From Anaerolineae bacterium (GTDB lineage Bacteria; Chloroflexota; Anaerolineae; JADYZS01): a stretch of DNA of 9,749 nt. A model generated the notes under the pieces. The model saw nothing but the letters and a program-made list of their open reading frames with translations. It did no database searches and was not told where the DNA came from. Position 1 is the first letter of the stretch. Each line of letters starts with the position of its first letter. The DNA is taken from contig JADYZS010000243.1 of NCBI GenBank assembly GCA_020853075.1, positions 1 to 9,749 of the forward strand, written 5' to 3'. The translations under genes and the position numbers were made by a program. Below are positions 7,455-9,749 of this stretch, piece by piece.

Positions 7455-8276
7455 CTACGATGTCGCCCGTTTGGCGACCCCTTTCACCGTCACCGTGACA
7501 CCGTCTGAAACGGTGAAGCGGCCCAGGATTTCAGGTGGGTCAAACCCGAAATCTTTCATCAGCAAGAACGTGGTACCCGTGCCGGTGAGGGTATCGCCGT
7601 TGAGCGTGGCACGAATCTCAAAGGTCACAGGTCGCGTGATCTCACGGATCGTCATATCGCCGTTGACTTGGAAGCGGACTTCTTTGCCTTCGGCAGCATC
7701 CCCAGGGAACTCCACTATTTCCCTGGCTACGAATTCGGCGAAGGGGTACCTGTTGGACTCCAGCCAGCGCTGGCGTATAGCCTGGTCGCGGATACCGTTG
7801 TCGCTCTTCAACGTCCGCAAGTCAACTCTGAGCCTGCTAAAATCAAAGTAGGGCTTGCCATCACGCAAGCCGAGGCGGAATTCACCTTCCAGGGCATTGG
7901 TGCGGCCAACCGTCGTCGTTTTCTGACCCAAGAGGACCTCTTGCACTTCGTAACTCGCCTCAGACTCTTCGCGCACGACGCGAAAGAGCACAAGTTCCGT
8001 AGAAGGTTCATCGGTGGCGGTGGGAACCGAAGGTAGGGGTGTTGCCGGAGGAGGGCTGGTCGGTAGAACTTCGGTCGGTACCGCGGAGGGGCTGGGCGGT
8101 GGAACCTGGGTCGGTACCGGGGAGGTCTGGGTCGTCGCCGGCACGGCAGTCGTGGGGACTGTTGCCGGCGTAGCGGTGGGCGGAACCTGCGTCGCTACCG
8201 GAGCCGATCCGCAGGCTGCGGTGAGTAACCCGGCGATGAGCACGATTGCCAGATGTTGAACAAGTTGTCGTCGCAT
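7455..8276 (-). CDS. YceI-family lipoprotein
   Basis: A 273-residue lipoprotein of the YceI family, whose members form a lipocalin-like barrel that in known structures binds a long polyisoprenoid or other amphiphile. The signal peptide ends in LLTAAC with Cys22. A Thr/Pro/Val tether runs to about residue 92. The YceI domain fills the rest (about 95-271), with SEASYEVQEVLLG, a G-R-TNALEGEFRL strand pair, VDLRTLKSDNGIRDQAIRQRWLESNRYPFAEF, and VNGDMTIREITRPVTFEI, all family hallmarks. The ATG at 8276 has AGGAAG directly upstream and AAGG further back. It is the first gene of the run, with the intradiol-type gene 12 bases after it. A carrier role for a hydrophobic substrate of the neighbouring enzymes would be attractive but is unproven. 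Confidence 0.93.
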   Translation of the reverse strand: MRRQLVQHLAIVLIAGLLTAACGSAPVATQVPPTATPATVPTTAVPATTQTSPVPTQVPPPSPSAVPTEVLPTSPPPATPLPSVPTATDEPSTELVLFRVVREESEASYEVQEVLLGQKTTTVGRTNALEGEFRLGLRDGKPYFDFSRLRVDLRTLKSDNGIRDQAIRQRWLESNRYPFAEFVAREIVEFPGDAAEGKEVRFQVNGDMTIREITRPVTFEIRATLNGDTLTGTGTTFLLMKDFGFDPPEILGRFTVSDGVTVTVKGVAKRATS

Positions 8277-8310
8277 CTTCCTATCTTGCCTTACCTTTCA
8301 GGTGGGGCCG

Positions 8311-8332
8311 GAAGCAGGAATATATCTGCTTC
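8311..8332 (-). other. Stem-loop in the YceI operon leader
   Basis: Perfect 7-base inverted repeat, GAAGCAG (8311-8317) and CTGCTTC (8326-8332), with an 8-base AT-rich loop. It lies between the predicted -10 box and the start of the yceI-like gene, so it would be in the 5' leader of that operon. It could be an operator dyad or an RNA hairpin, and chance is not excluded. Confidence 0.4.
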
Positions 8333-8350
8333 GCCCATGCTATTCCCACG

Positions 8351-8356
8351 ATTATA
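8351..8356 (-). promoter_or_regulatory. Possible -10 box for the YceI-intradiol operon
   Basis: A perfect TATAAT on the minus strand, 75 bases upstream of the yceI-like start codon. No convincing -35 lies at 16-18 bases; the nearest candidate is TTACAG at a 20-base spacing. Transcription would begin near 8344. An activator-dependent promoter is one explanation. Confidence 0.4.
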
Positions 8357-8399
8357 GGTCAGCGAGCCGCCCCCGTCTGTAAGGCGTTCCCCATTGCGG

Positions 8400-8428
8400 T
8401 TGACAGGGGCGGCAAGTGCCGCTATAAT
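8400..8428 (+). promoter_or_regulatory. Perfect-consensus sigma-70-type promoter with a palindromic spacer
   Basis: TTGACA (8400-8405) and TATAAT (8423-8428) are both perfect and separated by exactly 17 bases. The spacer contains GCGGCA-AG-TGCCGC (8409-8422), a perfect dyad with 6-base arms abutting the -10 box. That placement is where a repressor operator would block polymerase. It should drive the glycosyltransferase gene, with transcription starting near 8435. Confidence 0.75.
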
Positions 8429-8435
8429 GCGCCAG

Positions 8436-8513
8436 ATGATGGCTTACGGCTGGCAATTAAGTATGGTGATCACACCCCTTCGCATCGCGGATGCGCGTCA
8501 CTCCCCAAGGTGA
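8436..8513 (+). other. Possible 25-codon leader ORF upstream of the glycosyltransferase
   Basis: An ATG-ATG start at 8436/8439 opens a 25-codon frame ending in TGA at 8511-8513. The first ATG is at or within a base or two of the predicted transcription start, so translation would be leaderless. The stop lies inside AAGGTGAT (8507-8514), the ribosome site of the glycosyltransferase. Within it, CGCATC-GCG-GATGCG (8481-8495) can form a 6-base hairpin. A coupled leader peptide is possible; a chance ORF is just as plausible. Confidence 0.3.
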
Positions 8514-8524
8514 TATTGTAGCCC

Positions 8525-9749
8525 ATGCGACAACGGCTCCTCATATTTGGCGGTCTGTTGCTGGCCGCAGCCCTAGCCGTGGGTGGTCAGGTCCTCTTCA
8601 GACCGGGCTTGCGCTTCCCTTTCCCACCAACCTACGCCTGGCCTCTGGCTACGGCAGCAACCCTGGCCGCCATCGTCCTCTTTGCAATCCTGGCCCCTGG
8701 TCGCGCGGACGACCCCGGCCTCAGACCTTATCCTCCGCCTACACTACCGGAGCCTCGTCTGGCGCCCGTTGTCACGGCAGAGCCGATAGCCGTTGACGAT
8801 GTGGAGGCGGTTCGTGGACTGCCCCTACCCAGAACCACGACGTTGCCACGCCTCGGCATCTGGCAGGTGGCGCGCGTCGTGGGCATCCTCCTGGCTATCG
8901 CCCTGTCCTATTTCGGCGTGGTTATCTTCCAGAGAAAACTCCCTTTCCTCCAGATGCCTGAAGGTCGTCTGTTACTGCTAGGATCGGCGGTGACTGTCGC
9001 TAGCATGGTGCTCTTCGGGCTGTTGGGCCCCCGGCCCGATCCTGCCAGCGCGCCCGGCGAACTCCCGGCGCATGAGCGGCCGGCCCTCGTTCCCACGTTG
9101 GCGCGGCCCTGGTTCCTGGGTTGGTTCGCTCCGGTACTTGGGCTTTATGGGTACGCGATGGGGTATTACCAGGGTGCGGGCGAAACGCGGGCCGTCGTTC
9201 TGGCCTGGGTCGCCAGCATGGCCCTGCTGCTGGTGGCAGTCATGCGGTCTCAGGTGGGATGGGGTTGGCGGCGGTGGCTGCCATCGCGCGAGGAAATCCC
9301 CTGGCTCCTGGCGCTGTCAGGTATCCTGGCGATAGCCCTCGTGCTGCGCACCGTTCGTCTCACGACCCTCCCCTACGATCTGGATGGCGACTTCGCCTCC
9401 TACGGTGTGCAGGCGCGAGCCTTCATCACCGGCCCGAACAAGCGACTCTTCACCGTCGGCTGGGCGAATATCCCGATGATCGGCTATCTCCCCCCCATTT
9501 TCACGATGCTCCTCTTCGGCACCGGCCAGGTGGGGCTGAATATGTCGGGCGTGATTGAGGGGATGCTGAGCATCGTCGGTGTCTATCTCCTGGGACGAGA
9601 CTTCTTCAGTCAACGGGTGGGAGTGTTGGCTGCCGGTATCTCCACCATCCTCTACGTCCATATTCACTTTAGCCGCGTCTCAGCCTACATGGATCCGCTC
9701 CCCTTCATGGTCTTCGGTCTCTACCTTCTCCTCCGAGGCTTGCGTAACG
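8525..9749 (+). CDS. GT-C / GT39-like membrane glycosyltransferase, cut by the right edge
   Basis: The first 408 codons of a polytopic membrane protein run off the window without a stop. The start is firm: a TAG lies two codons upstream of ATG 8525, and AAGGTGAT sits ten bases before it. Membrane segments are likely at about residues 5-22, 38-58, 113-135, 147-167, 196-212, 223-240 and 258-276. The next loop carries LPYDLDGDFASYGVQARAF (about 282-300), with Asp285, Asp287 and Asp289 where PMT/ArnT-type enzymes place acidic catalytic residues. More helices follow (GMLSIVGVYLLG, GVLAAGISTILYV, and SRVSAYMDPLPFMVFGLYLLLRG). Such enzymes move sugar from a polyprenyl-phosphate donor onto a protein, lipid or glycan outside the membrane. 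The roughly 275-residue N-terminal part before the acidic loop is unusually long and includes a Pro-rich hydrophilic stretch (about 60-110). Family placement is by fold pattern, not a complete protein. Confidence 0.85.
   Translation, partial: MRQRLLIFGGLLLAAALAVGGQVLFRPGLRFPFPPTYAWPLATAATLAAIVLFAILAPGRADDPGLRPYPPPTLPEPRLAPVVTAEPIAVDDVEAVRGLPLPRTTTLPRLGIWQVARVVGILLAIALSYFGVVIFQRKLPFLQMPEGRLLLLGSAVTVASMVLFGLLGPRPDPASAPGELPAHERPALVPTLARPWFLGWFAPVLGLYGYAMGYYQGAGETRAVVLAWVASMALLLVAVMRSQVGWGWRRWLPSREEIPWLLALSGILAIALVLRTVRLTTLPYDLDGDFASYGVQARAFITGPNKRLFTVGWANIPMIGYLPPIFTMLLFGTGQVGLNMSGVIEGMLSIVGVYLLGRDFFSQRVGVLAAGISTILYVHIHFSRVSAYMDPLPFMVFGLYLLLRGLRN

Overview
The window looks like part of a chromosome from a Chloroflexota (Anaerolineae/Chloroflexia-type) bacterium. 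This rests on three things: moderately high G+C coding DNA (not computed), a run of lipoproteins whose signal peptides are followed by long Thr/Pro/Gln-rich tethers (common in that phylum), and the particular gene mix. No marker gene fixes the taxonomy, so it remains an inference. I see no rRNA, tRNA, CRISPR array, transposase, phage gene or integration site. Gene density is high and no gene-free stretch exceeds 300 bases.

Layout. (1) 64-3788, minus strand: a two-gene envelope operon. A DUF58 protein is followed by a TgpA-like membrane transglutaminase with a DUF3488-type N-terminus and a DUF4129-type C-terminus. The MoxR ATPase that often accompanies this pair is not in view. (2) 3789-3978: a divergent promoter region with recognisable -10 boxes on both strands. 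(3) 3979-5216, plus strand: an unrecognised 203-residue soluble protein, then mobA (molybdenum cofactor guanylyltransferase) 8 bases later. (4) 5213-8276, minus strand: three consecutive lipoprotein genes, transcribed in the order YceI-like protein, intradiol-dioxygenase-like protein, alpha/beta hydrolase. All three have a lipobox and a Pro/Thr-rich tether, so three soluble domains are probably displayed outside the cytoplasmic membrane. The first two are tightly coupled. Before the hydrolase lies a 151-base gap holding an inverted array of 9-base units. (5) 8277-8524: a second divergent control region, containing a perfect-consensus sigma-70-type promoter with a palindrome in its spacer. (6) 8525 to the right edge, plus strand: the first 408 codons of a multi-membrane GT-C/GT39 (PMT/ArnT-like) glycosyltransferase.

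How the genes fit together: most products act at or outside the membrane. The DUF58/transglutaminase pair probably serves an envelope or secreted-protein process. The lipoprotein trio combines a lipid-binding fold, an iron ring-cleavage fold and a serine hydrolase. The glycosyltransferase probably uses a lipid-linked sugar. MobA and its unknown partner are the exception, in cytoplasmic cofactor synthesis. Nothing here is an obvious defence or mobile system. The most unusual signals are the lipoprotein trio, the 9-base inverted array, the operator-like promoter with a possible leaderless leader ORF, and the unknown gene paired with mobA.
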